Assembly (NCBI RefSeq): GCF_000420645.1
Contig: NZ_ATVI01000006.1
Span: forward strand, 904,073 to 968,072
Length of the DNA: 64,000 nt
Source of the DNA: Nevskia ramosa DSM 11499
GTDB lineage: Bacteria; Pseudomonadota; Gammaproteobacteria; Nevskiales; Nevskiaceae
Direction of reading: 5' to 3'
Shown: piece by piece, positions 33,256 through 43,448 of the stretch
Position numbering within the stretch: position 1 is the first letter of the stretch
How the letters are laid out: every line of letters begins with the position of its first letter
The notes under the pieces: model-generated
Told to the model about the DNA's origin: nothing
Database searches by the model: none
What the model saw: only the letters and a program-made list of their open reading frames with translations
Translations under genes and position numbers: made by a program

Positions 33256-34155
33256 TCAGGCCGGACAGCGACGGATCAGCTCGTTGATGCCGGTCGCCAG
33301 CGCCGGGCCCTGGTCTTCCTGGATGAAATGGCTGCCCCGCAGTCGCTGGTGTGGCTGCCCCTGGGCGCCCGGAATGTGCCGGATCAAGACCTTGTCGGCG
33401 TGGCCGAGGATCGGGTCGCCCGCGCCGAACAGGCACAGGAAGGGTTTGTTCCAGTGGCCGAGCTGTGCCCAGGCCGCGCGGTTGGCCGGCACGGCGGGAT
33501 CGGAGGGCTCGGTTGGCACTAGTCTCGGAAAGGCACGCGTGCCGGCCTTGTAGGCATCGGACGGAAACGGCGCGTCGTAGGCGGCGATCTCGGCCGGCGT
33601 CAGCGGGGTCTTGCATCCGGTGGCGACGATCCTGCCGATCGGAAACCATGGGGAGTGCACCGCGAAAGCGCGCCAGAGCTTGAACGCGAACGGTGCCGGG
33701 CTGTCGGCAGTCGGCAGAATGCCGTTGCCGACCACGATCCTCGCGAAGCGCGCCTCATGTTCGGCTGCAATCCGCAGGCCGAGCAGCGAGCCCCAGTCCT
33801 GGCAGAACAGTGTGATGCCGCGGAGGTCCAGCCTGCTGATGAACGTGACCAGCCAGTCGACGTGGCGCTGGTAACTGTAGTCGTCGATCGAGCTGAACTT
33901 GTCGGACTTGCCGAAGCCGATCAGGTCCGGCGCGATCACTCGATGGCCGGCCGCGACCAGCGGCGGAATCATCTTGCGATACAGATAGGACCAGGTGGGT
34001 TCGCCGTGCAGCAGCAGAACCACCTGTCCATCGCGCGGGCCTTCGTCGACGTAATGCATGCGCAGGCCGTCGTCGCCGATCACTTGATAGTGGGGTGTGT
34101 AGGGGTAGTCCGGCAGGTCGGCAAAGCGGCTGTCAGGGCTGCGCAGGATCGTCAT
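33256..34155 (-). CDS. Haloalkane dehalogenase (alpha/beta-hydrolase, HLD-I-like)
   Basis: 299-residue alpha/beta-hydrolase that hydrolyses carbon-halogen bonds to an alcohol and halide. The oxyanion/halide region [11 protein letters not shown] is near residue 51. The nucleophile aspartate with the halide-binding tryptophan lies in CQDWGS near 122-127. The acid is probably D in GAGDPILG and the base H in SHFIQED near the C-terminus. This arrangement is that of DhlA/DhmA-type (HLD-I) enzymes; an epoxide hydrolase-like role cannot be fully excluded. ATG 34155 gives the expected length. It follows the thiolase-crotonase fusion gene by 46 bases. Confidence 0.88.
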   Translation of the reverse strand: MTILRSPDSRFADLPDYPYTPHYQVIGDDGLRMHYVDEGPRDGQVVLLLHGEPTWSYLYRKMIPPLVAAGHRVIAPDLIGFGKSDKFSSIDDYSYQRHVDWLVTFISRLDLRGITLFCQDWGSLLGLRIAAEHEARFARIVVGNGILPTADSPAPFAFKLWRAFAVHSPWFPIGRIVATGCKTPLTPAEIAAYDAPFPSDAYKAGTRAFPRLVPTEPSDPAVPANRAAWAQLGHWNKPFLCLFGAGDPILGHADKVLIRHIPGAQGQPHQRLRGSHFIQEDQGPALATGINELIRRCPA

Positions 34156-34201
34156 CTCGGGGCGCTCGGAAAGGCTGCTGCCGGTTGGCGGCTGAAGGAC
34201 C

Positions 34202-36508
34202 TTACTTGCCTTTCCAGACCGGCGCCCGCTTCTCCATGAACGCCTGCCCGCCTTCGCGCGCATCGGCGGACATCATCAGCCGGCCGCCGGCCTCCATGCT
34301 CAGCCGCGACAGTTCGGCGTCACTCTCGTCGATGCAGGACTTCAGCAGCTTGATGCTTTCGCCGATCGCCAGCGGCGCGTTCACCGCGATCGAGCGCGCC
34401 AGTTCGACGGCGCGTTCGATGACCTCATCCGCCGGTGCCAGCGCGTTGATCACGCCATGGCGATGCAGCAGTTCGGCGGCCATCGGCTCGCCGGTCAGGA
34501 TCGCCTGGGCCGCGAGATTGCGCGGCAGCACTCTTGGCAGACGGGCAACGCCACCGGCGGCGGCGATGATGCCGCGCTTGACCTCGGGCAGGCCGAACTT
34601 GCTGTCATCGGCCGCCACGATCAGCTCGCAGGCCAGCGCCAGTTCGAAGCCGCCGCCGAGCGCCTGACCACGCACCGCGGCGATCCAGGGCTTGCGGCGC
34701 ACGGCGTTGACGAAGCCGGCAAAGCCACCTTCGACGGCCATCAGCTCCTGCAGCGCGCGCGGGTTCGACATCGCCGACAGATCGAGCCCGGCGCAGAACA
34801 CCTCCGGCCGCGACGACGCGAAGACGACGACGCGAATCTCCGGATCGGCCTCGGTGACCTTGATGATCTCGGCCACCGCGCGCGCCAGGCGAGCATTGAC
34901 CGCATTCATCCGCAGCGGCCGGTTCAGGGTGACCACGGCGACGTAGCCATCGCGGCGTTCGAGCAGCACCGGGCTGCCGGGCGCGCCGACCGGCGGCAGA
35001 TCGGCAGCCTCGAAGCTCCAGCGCATCTGCCCATCGACCAAGGCAATGCTGCCCGGCAAGCCGATCGGTTCGCGCGAGCCTTCGATCAGCAAGGCCTGGG
35101 CGCGCAGATCGCCAGCCGGAATGGCGGCGACGGTGCGCGCGCCGTCCGGCGTGCGGGCCACGATGGTGGCCAGTTGCGGATCGCCGCCGCCGTCGTACTT
35201 GACCAGATAGGACTCGACCGTCGCCGGGCCTTCGTAGCTGTCCAGCACCGCCGGCGCGAGCCCGCGCGCGGCATCGACTTCGGCCTGCAGATCGATATCC
35301 TGCGGCGGCTTGGCCGGAGGCCGCGTCGCCAATACGGCGGCGTGGTGCTTGGTGACATAGCCGCCGTTGCCGTAGAGCAGGCCGGTGTTCGCGTCGCCAG
35401 CACGCAGCTTGCGAACCATCGCGGTGATCGCGTGGCTCATGAAATCGCCGAGCGGGCCGCCGAAGAAACTCAGGCCGCCGGTGACGCTCGGCGCCACCTC
35501 GTTGCGCACCGGGCCGAGCGCGCGCAGCGCCAGCTTCGGAATGCAGGGGAAGCAGCTGTAGATCTCCATCGCATCGAGATCGCTGGCCTGCAAGCCATTG
35601 ACGGCCAGGGTGCGCTGCAGCGCCGTCGCCATCGGCAGGCAGCTGCTGAAGTCCGGTCGGGACAGGAAATCGTCGATGTCGGTCGCGCCAGCGCCGGACC
35701 AGACGTAGATCAGCTTGTCCTCCGGCACGCCGGCCGCGAGTGCCGCGCCGCGCGAGGTGACGATGAGCGCCGCGCCCTGATTGACGAACAGCTGGGCGAC
35801 CATGCGCTTTGGATAGGGATACGAGATCGGCCGGTTCTTCGAGGTCGGCGTCGCGATCTCCGCAGCGCTGTGGCCCTTGCGATCCCAGGCCAGCGGATTG
35901 TCGGCGGCGACCTCGGCGTAACGCGCCCACAGCTCGGCGGATTCGTTCTGCGCTTCAGTAGCGCTCTTGCCCCAGGCGGCACGAGTGGCGTTCTCGTACA
36001 GCGTGTAGACCTCGGTCGGGTCCTTGAGCCCGTAGCGGGCGGCGAGCTTGGTGACATAGGCCGAGCCATCGAGCATCGGCGCCGCTTTCAAAACCTTGGT
36101 CCAGCCATCCGGCTGCTTGCGCTGCATCGCCGCCGCCTTCACCGAGCCGAAAGCCTCGGCACCGCAGATCATCACCGTGCCGGTTGCGCCGTTTGCGATC
36201 GCGACCGCGGCCTGCATCAGATAACGCACTGGCGAATCGCCGCTGATGCCTTCGGTCGGAATCACCATCGGCTTGATGCCCAGGGTTTCGGAGACCAGAC
36301 CGGGCAGATCCTCATAGGGCCAGGTCAGCTGCGGCACCACGTAAAGCTGATCGACCTTCGCAAGCCAGCCGCCCCCTGCGTCTTGATCGGCGAGACGCGC
36401 GGCCTGCTCGATCAGGCGCATCGGCTCATGGCCGGACTGGCCCTTCTCCGGGCGATCGGTGATGTCGCCGACACCGATGATTACCGGCAGGCTGTCGAGG
36501 TTTTGCAT
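34202..36508 (-). CDS. Thiolase-like acetyltransferase fused to enoyl-CoA hydratase/isomerase
   Basis: 768-residue fusion. Residues 1 to ~405 are a thiolase-fold domain of the acetyl-CoA acetyltransferase/lipid-transfer type (cysteine in [11 protein letters not shown] near 113-123, [14 protein letters not shown], and [14 protein letters not shown]). Residues ~415-500 form a small beta domain like the C-terminal extension of that family. Residues ~510-768 are a crotonase domain with both catalytic glutamates conserved ([12 protein letters not shown] and [10 protein letters not shown]). It may carry out hydration and thiolysis in beta-oxidation of an unusual acyl-CoA. It is read with the dehalogenase gene on the minus strand. 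Exact substrates are unknown. Confidence 0.88.
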   Translation of the reverse strand: MQNLDSLPVIIGVGDITDRPEKGQSGHEPMRLIEQAARLADQDAGGGWLAKVDQLYVVPQLTWPYEDLPGLVSETLGIKPMVIPTEGISGDSPVRYLMQAAVAIANGATGTVMICGAEAFGSVKAAAMQRKQPDGWTKVLKAAPMLDGSAYVTKLAARYGLKDPTEVYTLYENATRAAWGKSATEAQNESAELWARYAEVAADNPLAWDRKGHSAAEIATPTSKNRPISYPYPKRMVAQLFVNQGAALIVTSRGAALAAGVPEDKLIYVWSGAGATDIDDFLSRPDFSSCLPMATALQRTLAVNGLQASDLDAMEIYSCFPCIPKLALRALGPVRNEVAPSVTGGLSFFGGPLGDFMSHAITAMVRKLRAGDANTGLLYGNGGYVTKHHAAVLATRPPAKPPQDIDLQAEVDAARGLAPAVLDSYEGPATVESYLVKYDGGGDPQLATIVARTPDGARTVAAIPAGDLRAQALLIEGSREPIGLPGSIALVDGQMRWSFEAADLPPVGAPGSPVLLERRDGYVAVVTLNRPLRMNAVNARLARAVAEIIKVTEADPEIRVVVFASSRPEVFCAGLDLSAMSNPRALQELMAVEGGFAGFVNAVRRKPWIAAVRGQALGGGFELALACELIVAADDSKFGLPEVKRGIIAAAGGVARLPRVLPRNLAAQAILTGEPMAAELLHRHGVINALAPADEVIERAVELARSIAVNAPLAIGESIKLLKSCIDESDAELSRLSMEAGGRLMMSADAREGGQAFMEKRAPVWKGK

Positions 36509-36853
36509 GCTTGCTCCGAAGGATCGCGAACTGAAAAAGCGCTGAAGCCGCGATCATGCCGAAGGTGGGGGCGGTAAGTCTGGTAACCGTTTCCCCTCTC
36601 CCCGCCAGAAGCATGCTTCTGGCCCTCTCCCGCAAGGGGAGAGGGGAGACCTGCAGCCAGCGCGGAACCCATAGCCCTCTCCCCTCGCGGGAGAGGGTTG
36701 GGAGAGGGGGGGCGGCTGACGACTAAGTCAAGAAGTGAGAGCGTGCCCGATGGCGGCTAATTGTCGGCTGTAGCGGTTGGCCGTCCGGCAAACAAACGTT
36801 CAAGTCCGCAACTAATCTCCGCAAGTCGACGACCCGCAGTTAGCGTCCTGCCA
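36509..36853. repeat. 345-base intergenic region with nested palindromic repeats
   Basis: The left part holds a composite hairpin. CCCCTCTCCCC (36593-36603) pairs with GGGGAGAGGGG (36636-36646) and encloses the perfect 20-base palindrome GCCAGAAGCATGCTTCTGGC (36604-36623). A second hairpin follows: CCCTCTCCC (36675-36683) and GGGAGAGGG (36689-36697). CCCTCTCCC-type repeats are common intergenic elements in gammaproteobacteria. The rest, to 36853, shows nothing recognisable. Confidence 0.8.
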
Positions 36854-38566
36854 CTAAGCCCAAACCACCCCCTCCCGCCGCCCCACCCAAGCCTCGAATG
36901 ACGCCCCATAAAGTGCCTCCAGCGCCGACCGCTTGACCTTGAACGTCGGCGTCACCAGGCCGTTGTCGACAGTCCAGGCGTCTGGCACGACGATCAGGCA
37001 GTCGAGGCGCTCGTGGGGATCGAGTTGGGTGTTGACCTGTTCGCGCAGTGCGGCCAGCGATGCGGTGATCGCGGCGCGGCCGGATTCGTCGTTGCGCTGG
37101 TCGGCGACGGCGGGGGACAGCATCAGCAATGCGAACGGTTGCGGGTAGCCGAGGCCGGCGACGCAGACGGCTTCGATGTGCGGGTGCGCGCCGAGTCGGT
37201 TCTCGATGCCGGCCGGGGCCACGTACTTGCCCTTGGCGGTCTTGAATGCTTCCTTGGCGCGGCCGGTGATGCGGAAGTAGCCATCAGCGTCGATGTCGCC
37301 GACATCGCCGGTGCGGAGGTAGCCGTCCGGTGTGACGGCTTCGGCGGTTTTCGCGGGCTCGCGGAAGTAGCCGAGCATCATGCCCGGGCTCTTGACCAGC
37401 ACTTCGCGGTTGGCGGGATCGATGCGCACTTCGACCTCGTCCGCGGGCTGGCCGACATAGCCGATGCGAGCGCGCCCACGCCGGGTGATGTGCGAGATCG
37501 CCATGTTCTCGGTCATGCCGTAGACCTCGAGCAGTTCCAGCCCGAGATCGCGATACCAGTGGTGCATGTCCGGTGGAATCGGCGCGGCGCCGGACATTGC
37601 GACTCGCGCGGCGTCGAGGCCGAGCTGGCTGAGGATCTGCTGGCGCACGGCCGGGCCCTTGACCGGATCGGCCAGCATCGCGGCGAGGGTGGCTTGCGGA
37701 ATCTTCGCGTTGACGCCTTGGCGAAACTTGGTCCACAGCCGGGGCACGGAGAAGAAGAACGTCGGCCGGGCGCGCTGCAGATCGGCGGCGAAAGTGTCCA
37801 GCCCCTGCGAGAACCAGACCCGGCAACCGCTGGCCAGCGAATGCAGTTCGGAGGCGACGCGATCGGCGACATGGGCCAGCGGCAGGTAGGAGATCAGCCG
37901 ATCGTCGCGGCTGGTACCGAACACCGTGGTCAGCAGCTTCGCGGAGGCGACCAGGCTGGCAAAGCTGTGCATCACGCCTTTCGGGGTGCCGGTGGTGCCG
38001 GAGGTGTAGATGATCGTCGCCAGTTCGTCGATGCGGCGCGGCGTTACCTGGGTCAACGGCGGCGTGGCAGCGATGATCGCGTCCCATTCGGTAACCGGAG
38101 CGCCAGCAATCGGCGGTGCCGCGTTGGGCAGATGGATGACCGGCAGGCCGTCCGGGATGCCGCCGCACATGGCGTCGCGATCATCGGAATCGAGCTTGCC
38201 GAGGAACAGCGCCTTGGCTTCGGAGTGGTCGAGCACGTAGCGCACCGAGCTGCCGGTCAGCGATGGGTAGATCGGCACGGACACATGGCCGGCCATCCAG
38301 ATCGCGTAATCGGCGAGAAACCACCAGGCGCTGTTCTTCGACAGCAAGGCGATGCGCGAACCCGGTTCCCAAGCCTGTGCAAGCAGGTGCGCAGCCATAC
38401 GCTGCGCTTCGGCCTGCGCTTGCGCCCAGGTCCAGTCGCGGCACTCGCCATTGGCCAGTGGCTGGCTCAGGTGGATCGCCTCGGGCGTGGTCTGCGCCCA
38501 GTGGGCGAGCAGGCTCAACGGCAGGTAATCACTTTTCTGGGCGGTATCGGCTTTGACGTCGGACAA
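36854..38566 (-). CDS. Long-chain acyl-CoA synthetase (AMP-forming)
   Basis: 570-residue adenylate-forming enzyme that activates fatty acids to acyl-CoA. The AMP-binding P-loop IIYTSGTTGTPKGVMHS is near residue 190, followed by YLPLAHVADRV, VYGMTENM and GYLRTGDVGDIDADGYFRITGR. The end carries the catalytic-lysine region KVKRSALE. It resembles FadD15-type long-chain ligases. The start is taken as TTG at 38566, with GAGGAGAA eight bases upstream; the frame is open to 38779 but those residues lack homology. A 310-base gap with a palindrome separates it from the divergent aldehyde dehydrogenase. Confidence 0.9.
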   Translation of the reverse strand: MSDVKADTAQKSDYLPLSLLAHWAQTTPEAIHLSQPLANGECRDWTWAQAQAEAQRMAAHLLAQAWEPGSRIALLSKNSAWWFLADYAIWMAGHVSVPIYPSLTGSSVRYVLDHSEAKALFLGKLDSDDRDAMCGGIPDGLPVIHLPNAAPPIAGAPVTEWDAIIAATPPLTQVTPRRIDELATIIYTSGTTGTPKGVMHSFASLVASAKLLTTVFGTSRDDRLISYLPLAHVADRVASELHSLASGCRVWFSQGLDTFAADLQRARPTFFFSVPRLWTKFRQGVNAKIPQATLAAMLADPVKGPAVRQQILSQLGLDAARVAMSGAAPIPPDMHHWYRDLGLELLEVYGMTENMAISHITRRGRARIGYVGQPADEVEVRIDPANREVLVKSPGMMLGYFREPAKTAEAVTPDGYLRTGDVGDIDADGYFRITGRAKEAFKTAKGKYVAPAGIENRLGAHPHIEAVCVAGLGYPQPFALLMLSPAVADQRNDESGRAAITASLAALREQVNTQLDPHERLDCLIVVPDAWTVDNGLVTPTFKVKRSALEALYGASFEAWVGRREGVVWA

Positions 38567-38876
38567 GCGTTTCTCCTCGAAAAACGGTGGCCGCGGTCTT
38601 GGCCGGCGGCATCGGATGGTCGGGCGATGATGCCGAGGCAGGCCGGTACAGGGAAGGTGCGAAACGGACATCGGCAGAGGATTCCGGACTGCGTTCGTCG
38701 GGCCCAGCCATACGGTGACGAATGGCGGCTGGTACGTCAGCCGCTTATTTTTTAAGCTTGAACAGTTATTCAATAACAAGCAGCGCCGGACGCTGGGCCC
38801 CGAAGCATCGCGCTAGCGCGGAATGAGGGCCGCCACGATCCGCTTTCCAGGCAGCACCACGCGAGGAGTTCCGTCC
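38567..38876. promoter_or_regulatory. Divergent promoter region with palindromic operator
   Basis: The 310-base gap between the acyl-CoA synthetase and aldehyde dehydrogenase genes contains an AT-rich core near 38740-38780. Inside it is the palindrome GTTATTCAATAAC at 38765-38777, whose arms GTTATT and AATAAC are perfect complements around a central C. It looks like the binding site of a dimeric repressor controlling both genes. The regulator is not identifiable here; a fatty-acid-responsive TetR type is a guess. Confidence 0.45.
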
Positions 38877-40352
38877 ATGAGCACTGTCGTTTCCTATCTT
38901 CCGACCGCGAACGCCGCGCCGTCCGCCTCGCAGTTCCAGTCCCAGGTCAGCGAGACCGAGATCCGCCAGGTGTTCGAGGCCCAGCGCGCCACCGCCTTGC
39001 GGCTGCGCACCTCGACGCTCGACGAGCGTCTGGCCAAGATCAAGAAGCTCAAGGACGCGGTGCTCGCGCACAGCGCGGAAATCATTGCCGCCGGTGCTGC
39101 CGACTTCAAGAAGCCGCCAGCCGAAGTCGATCTGACCGAAGTGCTGCCAGTGGTCGCCGAAGCCAATGACGCGATGCGCGGCCTGAAGAAGTGGATGAAG
39201 CCGATGTCGGTCTGGCCATCGCGCATGACCTTCGGCCTCAGTGGCTGGGTGCAGTACGAGCCGAAGGGCCGCACCCTGATCATCTCGCCGTGGAACTACC
39301 CGGTGAACCTGACCTTCTGCCCGCTGATCTCGGCGCTCGCCGCCGGCAACACGGCGATCCTGAAGCCGTCGGAAATGACGCCGCATCTATCGGCGGTGAT
39401 GGTCAAGATCGTCAAGGAAAACTTCAGCCCGGACGAAGTGGCGATCTTCGAAGGCGATGCCGCTGTCTCCAGCGCGCTGCTGGCGCTGCCCTTCGACCAC
39501 ATCTTCTTCACCGGCTCGCCGGCGATCGGCAAGGTGGTGATGGCCGCCGCCGCCAAGCATCTGACCAGCGTCACCCTGGAACTGGGCGGCAAGAGCCCGA
39601 CCATCGTCGACGCCACGGCGGATCTGAAGCTCGCCGCGCAGAACATCCTCTGGGGCAAGTTCACCAACAACGGCCAGACCTGCATCGCGCCGGATCACAT
39701 CTACGTGCACGCCTCGGTCAAGGACGAGTTCGTGCGCCAGTGCAAGGCAGTGCTCGAAACCAGCTACGGCGCCGATGCCGCCAGCCAGCAGCAGAGCCCG
39801 TTCCTCGCCCGCATCGTCAACACTCGGCACACGGCGCGTATCCGCGGCCTGCTCGATGACGCCACCGCCAAGGGCGCCACGGTGCTCACCGGCGGCAAGG
39901 TCGACGAAAGCGACTGCTACATCGCGCCGACGCTGATCGACAACATCCCGGCCGACGCCAAGATCATGTCCGAGGAAATCTTCGGGCCGCTGCTGCCGAT
40001 CATCCCGTTCAACCAGATCGACGACGTGATCGACCGCATCAACGCCGATCCGAAGCCGCTGGCGCTGTACGTCTGGAGCAAGCACGAGCCGACCATCAAC
40101 GCAGTGCTGAAGAAGACCTCGGCCGGCGGCACCTGCATCAACCACACGGTGGTGCACTTCCTGCACGGCAACCTGCCGTTCGGCGGCGTCAACAACTCCG
40201 GCATCGGCCGCGCCCACGGCCATTACGGCTTCAAGGATTTCTCGCACGAACGCGCCGTGATCCGCACGCGCATCATGCTGGCCAAGATGTTCTTCCCGCC
40301 GTACACCGACAGGATGCGCAAGATCGTCAGCCTGTTGATGAAGACGGTCTGA
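38877..40352 (+). CDS. Aldehyde dehydrogenase, class-3-like / coniferyl-aldehyde type
   Basis: 491-residue NAD(P)-dependent aldehyde dehydrogenase. Landmarks: IISPWNYPVNLT near residue 138, FFTGSPAIG in the cofactor-binding fold, the catalytic glutamate in LELGGKSP near 242, and the catalytic cysteine in NNGQTCIAPDH near 276. The C-terminal ~60 residues resemble ALDH3 and fatty-aldehyde enzymes that oxidise long-chain or aromatic aldehydes to acids, feeding the neighbouring acyl-CoA synthetase. ATG 38877 has GAGGAG ten bases upstream. Confidence 0.92.
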   Translation: MSTVVSYLPTANAAPSASQFQSQVSETEIRQVFEAQRATALRLRTSTLDERLAKIKKLKDAVLAHSAEIIAAGAADFKKPPAEVDLTEVLPVVAEANDAMRGLKKWMKPMSVWPSRMTFGLSGWVQYEPKGRTLIISPWNYPVNLTFCPLISALAAGNTAILKPSEMTPHLSAVMVKIVKENFSPDEVAIFEGDAAVSSALLALPFDHIFFTGSPAIGKVVMAAAAKHLTSVTLELGGKSPTIVDATADLKLAAQNILWGKFTNNGQTCIAPDHIYVHASVKDEFVRQCKAVLETSYGADAASQQQSPFLARIVNTRHTARIRGLLDDATAKGATVLTGGKVDESDCYIAPTLIDNIPADAKIMSEEIFGPLLPIIPFNQIDDVIDRINADPKPLALYVWSKHEPTINAVLKKTSAGGTCINHTVVHFLHGNLPFGGVNNSGIGRAHGHYGFKDFSHERAVIRTRIMLAKMFFPPYTDRMRKIVSLLMKTV

Positions 40353-40386
40353 ACCAAACGCCCGCTGCACAGTCTTTCCGGAGCCA

Positions 40387-40782
40387 ATGAACCGCCGAAT
40401 CGCCATCTCGCTGCTGACCATCCTCGCCCTGCTCTGGCAGGGTGCGGTGTCGGCTGCGATGGCGCCGGCGATGCTGGCGATGGCGTCAAAGGCGCCGGTC
40501 TCGGTTCACGAGACCACGCCGATGAAGCACTGCCACGATATGGCCGGCATGCAGGACTCGGCTACTGCCGATGAAACACCTGCTCCGGCCAAGTCTTCCT
40601 GCTGCGATGCCGGCGCTCACTGCCTGTGCGCGGCGGCTTGCGGCAGCGCGGCGCTGCCGATGCCGGTACTCGCGCTGAACCTGTTGCCTGCTCCTGCGTC
40701 ACTGCCTGCCGCGATGACCTCGGTCATCGCCGACGCAGCGCCGCCTCACCCGTTCCGACCTCCGATCGCTACCGCCGTCTGA
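40387..40782 (+). CDS. copL: CopL-like metal-binding regulatory protein
   Basis: 131-residue exported protein with a signal peptide (MNRRIAISLLTILALLWQGAVSA). The rest is short and rich in Met, His and Cys (KHCHDMAGMQDS, SSCCDAGAHCLCAAAC) and ends APPHPFRPPIATAV. This matches the CopL-type proteins that precede copper-resistance operons in Xanthomonas and relatives, where they bind copper and are required for induction. Its position directly before the CusCBA-type genes fits. The symbol rests on composition and context. Confidence 0.72.
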   Translation: MNRRIAISLLTILALLWQGAVSAAMAPAMLAMASKAPVSVHETTPMKHCHDMAGMQDSATADETPAPAKSSCCDAGAHCLCAAACGSAALPMPVLALNLLPAPASLPAAMTSVIADAAPPHPFRPPIATAV

Positions 40783-40839
40783 CGCTGATTCCGCGCCGGA
40801 TTTCTTCCGGCGTGCGTTGCGCTGATTGCGGAGCCGTCC

Positions 40840-42144
40840 ATGTCTCACCCTCTGTTGCCGCGTGCCTGGTGCACGCTTGCCACCCTGCTGTTCGGGCTGG
40901 CTGCGCTGCCTGTCGCTGCGCTCGAAGTTTCTGAACCGCCGCCTGCCGAGGTGCTGACGCTCGATGCCGCGCGACGCATCGCCGTCGATCATCAGCCGAT
41001 GCTCGAAGCACAGGCGCTGGCGATCGATGCCGCGCGCGAATCGGCAGTCGCCGCGCGGCAGCTGCCTGATCCTCAGCTCAAGGGCGGCGTCAGCGATCTG
41101 ACCATCACCGGCGATCACGTCGGCACCCTCACCCGGCAAAACGACACCCAGTTCACCGTCGGCATTGCGCAGGCCTTTCCGCGTGCCGACAAGCGCCGGC
41201 TGCGCGGCGAGCGCATCGACGCCGAAGCCGGGCTGGCCGAGCGCCAGCTGCGCAAGGACGGCTTGAGCATCGAGCGCGATGTCGGCCTTGCCTGGCTCGA
41301 TGTCTGGAAGCCGCTGCAGGCGCTGACCCTGGCGCGCGCCAGTGAGCGCGAAGCGCAATTGCAGCTTGATGCGTTGCGCATCGCCTATCGCAATGGCCGC
41401 AGCGCGCAGGCTGATGTCCGTGCCGCCACCGTCGCGCTGGAACTGCTGCGTGACCAGATCGCCAAGCTCGAACAGGACGGTTATCACGCACGCGGTGCGC
41501 TGTCCCGCTGGCTCGGCGAGGCGGCTTACGCGCCGCTGCCGGCTGGCACGCCTGTGTTCCCGGAACCGCCGCCACTCGGCGCGATGCTGGAAGCGCTGCG
41601 CCGCCATCCGCATGTCGATATCGCTGCCGCCGAAGTGGAAGTGGCGGCCGCCGACGTGGCACTGGCGAAGCAGGCCTACCGGCCGGATTTCAGCGTCGAA
41701 GTCGGCTACGGCCATCGGCCCGCATTCAGCGATTACATCAACCTGCAGGTCGGCATCGATCTGCCGGTATTCACTGCCAATCGCCAGGATCGCGGCCTTG
41801 CTGCGCGGCAAGCCGAGCTGGCGCGCGCCGAAGCGCTGCGCGAAGACAGCTGGCGCGAACACGCCGCCGAGCTGCGCCTGAACCACTGGGACTGGACCCT
41901 GCTCGGCCAGCGCCTGAGCCGTTACGACGAAACCATCCTGCCCGAAGCCGATGCCCGCATCGAAGCGGCGCGTCTCGCCTGGGCGGCCGGCAGCGGCAGT
42001 CTCGCCGCCGTGCTCGAAGCTCGTCGCGCGGCGCTCGACATGCGGCTGAGCCGTCTCGATCTCGAAACCGACCGCAGCCGCCACGCGCTGGCGCTGCGCT
42101 ACCTCGGCGCCACTGCCGACACCTACGCCGCAGGAGCCCACTGA
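40840..42144 (+). CDS. TolC-family outer-membrane factor of a heavy-metal efflux pump (CusC/CzcC type)
   Basis: 434-residue outer-membrane channel protein with signal peptide (about residues 1-26, ending PVAA). The mature part is two TolC-type repeats, mostly helical, with motifs such as LPDPQLKGGVSDL and AGSGSLAAVLEARRAALD at corresponding places. It forms the outer exit of the tripartite RND system. The adaptor gene follows with a one-base overlap (TGATG at 42142-42146), which ties it to the CusBA-like proteins downstream. Confidence 0.9.
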   Translation: MSHPLLPRAWCTLATLLFGLAALPVAALEVSEPPPAEVLTLDAARRIAVDHQPMLEAQALAIDAARESAVAARQLPDPQLKGGVSDLTITGDHVGTLTRQNDTQFTVGIAQAFPRADKRRLRGERIDAEAGLAERQLRKDGLSIERDVGLAWLDVWKPLQALTLARASEREAQLQLDALRIAYRNGRSAQADVRAATVALELLRDQIAKLEQDGYHARGALSRWLGEAAYAPLPAGTPVFPEPPPLGAMLEALRRHPHVDIAAAEVEVAAADVALAKQAYRPDFSVEVGYGHRPAFSDYINLQVGIDLPVFTANRQDRGLAARQAELARAEALREDSWREHAAELRLNHWDWTLLGQRLSRYDETILPEADARIEAARLAWAAGSGSLAAVLEARRAALDMRLSRLDLETDRSRHALALRYLGATADTYAAGAH

Positions 42145-43448
42145 TGAACCGTTCCCTGAATCGCTCCTTGCTCCTTGGCCTGGCGGCGCTTGCCGTCATC
42201 GCTGTCTTCGCCGCGTTCCTGTTCCGACCAAGCAAACAAGTGGAGCCCGCCGAGCAGACCGCCACCGAACCTCAGCCGCTTTACTGGTATGACCCGATGG
42301 TGCCGGAGAGCCATTTCGACAAACCTGGCAAATCGCCGTTCATGGACATGCAACTGGTGCCGAAGTACGTCGATGCGCCAGCGGAACCCGGTTCGGCGCA
42401 GGACGCTGACGGCGCCTTCCGCATCGATCCGAGAGTGGTGCAGAACCTGGGCGTGCGGCTGGCGACGGTCGAGCGGCAGGCGCTGACGCAGCGGCTGCTT
42501 GCAGCCGGCGTGATCACCGTCGACGAGCACCGCATCGAAGCCGTGCAGGTTCGTGCGGCCGGCTGGGTCGAGCAGCTGGCGGTGCGCGCGGTCGGTGATC
42601 CGGTGCGGCGCGGCCAATTGCTGGCGTCGGTCTATTCGCCGGAATTGCTCGCCGCGCAGGATGAATTCCTGCTCGCGCAGCGCAGCGGCGACGCCAGCCT
42701 GAAGGACGCTTCCCGCGCCCGACTCGCGCTGTTCGGACTCGGCGATGCACAGATTCGCCGGATCGCCGCGCGCGGTCAGGCCGAGCGCCGAGTCGAGTAC
42801 GTCGCCAGCAATGACGGCTACGTGATGGAACTCGGCGCACGCCAGGGCGCGATGCTCAGCCCGGGCATCACCCTGTTCCAGATCGCCAGTCTGGACACCG
42901 TCTGGCTGGCCGCGGAACTACCGGAAGCGCAGGGCGCAGCGATCAAGCCCGGAGATGCGGCCAGCGCCAGCGTCGCCGCCGTTCCGGGCGAAGCCTTCGC
43001 CGGCAAGGTCGAATACGTCTACCCGGAACTGAGCGGCGCAACCCGCACCGTGAAGCTGCGCATCGCGCTGCAGAATCCCGGCGCGCGTCTGCGGCCCGGC
43101 ATGTACGCGACCGTGCAGCTTGAAGGTGCGGCGCGTGCCGAAGCGCTGACTGTGCCAACCGAAGCGGTGATCCGCACCGGCACGCGCAGCGTCGTGCTGA
43201 TCGCCGAAGACGAGGCGCGCTTCCGGCCAGTGGCCGTGCGTACCGGCGTCGAGGTCGGCGAACGCATCGAAGTGCTCGAAGGCTTGAGCGAAGGGCAGCA
43301 GGTGGTGGCCAGCGGACAGTTCCTGATCGATTCGGAAGCGAGTCTGCGCGGGGCGCTGGATCGGTTGTCGGCACCTGCTGCCGAGTCACCGCAGCCAATG
43401 CTTGATCCGCACTCCGGCCACGAAGGCCATCAAGGCCATCAGCCATGA
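42144..43448 (+). CDS. cusB: Periplasmic adaptor of a Cu/Ag RND efflux pump (CusB-like)
   Basis: 434-residue membrane-fusion protein anchored by an N-terminal helix (about residues 10-27). It carries a heavy-metal-binding segment near residues 48-72 ([20 protein letters not shown] followed by MDMQLVP), in the position of the YDPM-type metal motif of CusB-family proteins. The usual barrel-sandwich domains follow, and a His-rich tail ([12 protein letters not shown]) ends the protein. The adaptor joins the inner-membrane pump to the TolC partner and is thought to hand metal to it. Its stop overlaps the pump start by four bases (43445-43448). Confidence 0.9.
   Translation: MNRSLNRSLLLGLAALAVIAVFAAFLFRPSKQVEPAEQTATEPQPLYWYDPMVPESHFDKPGKSPFMDMQLVPKYVDAPAEPGSAQDADGAFRIDPRVVQNLGVRLATVERQALTQRLLAAGVITVDEHRIEAVQVRAAGWVEQLAVRAVGDPVRRGQLLASVYSPELLAAQDEFLLAQRSGDASLKDASRARLALFGLGDAQIRRIAARGQAERRVEYVASNDGYVMELGARQGAMLSPGITLFQIASLDTVWLAAELPEAQGAAIKPGDAASASVAAVPGEAFAGKVEYVYPELSGATRTVKLRIALQNPGARLRPGMYATVQLEGAARAEALTVPTEAVIRTGTRSVVLIAEDEARFRPVAVRTGVEVGERIEVLEGLSEGQQVVASGQFLIDSEASLRGALDRLSAPAAESPQPMLDPHSGHEGHQGHQP

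Noticed and set aside
34457..36577. 706-residue plus-strand frame opposite the thiolase-crotonase gene
   Set aside because: His/Arg-rich mirror frame without any domain; the fusion gene on the other strand explains the open frame.
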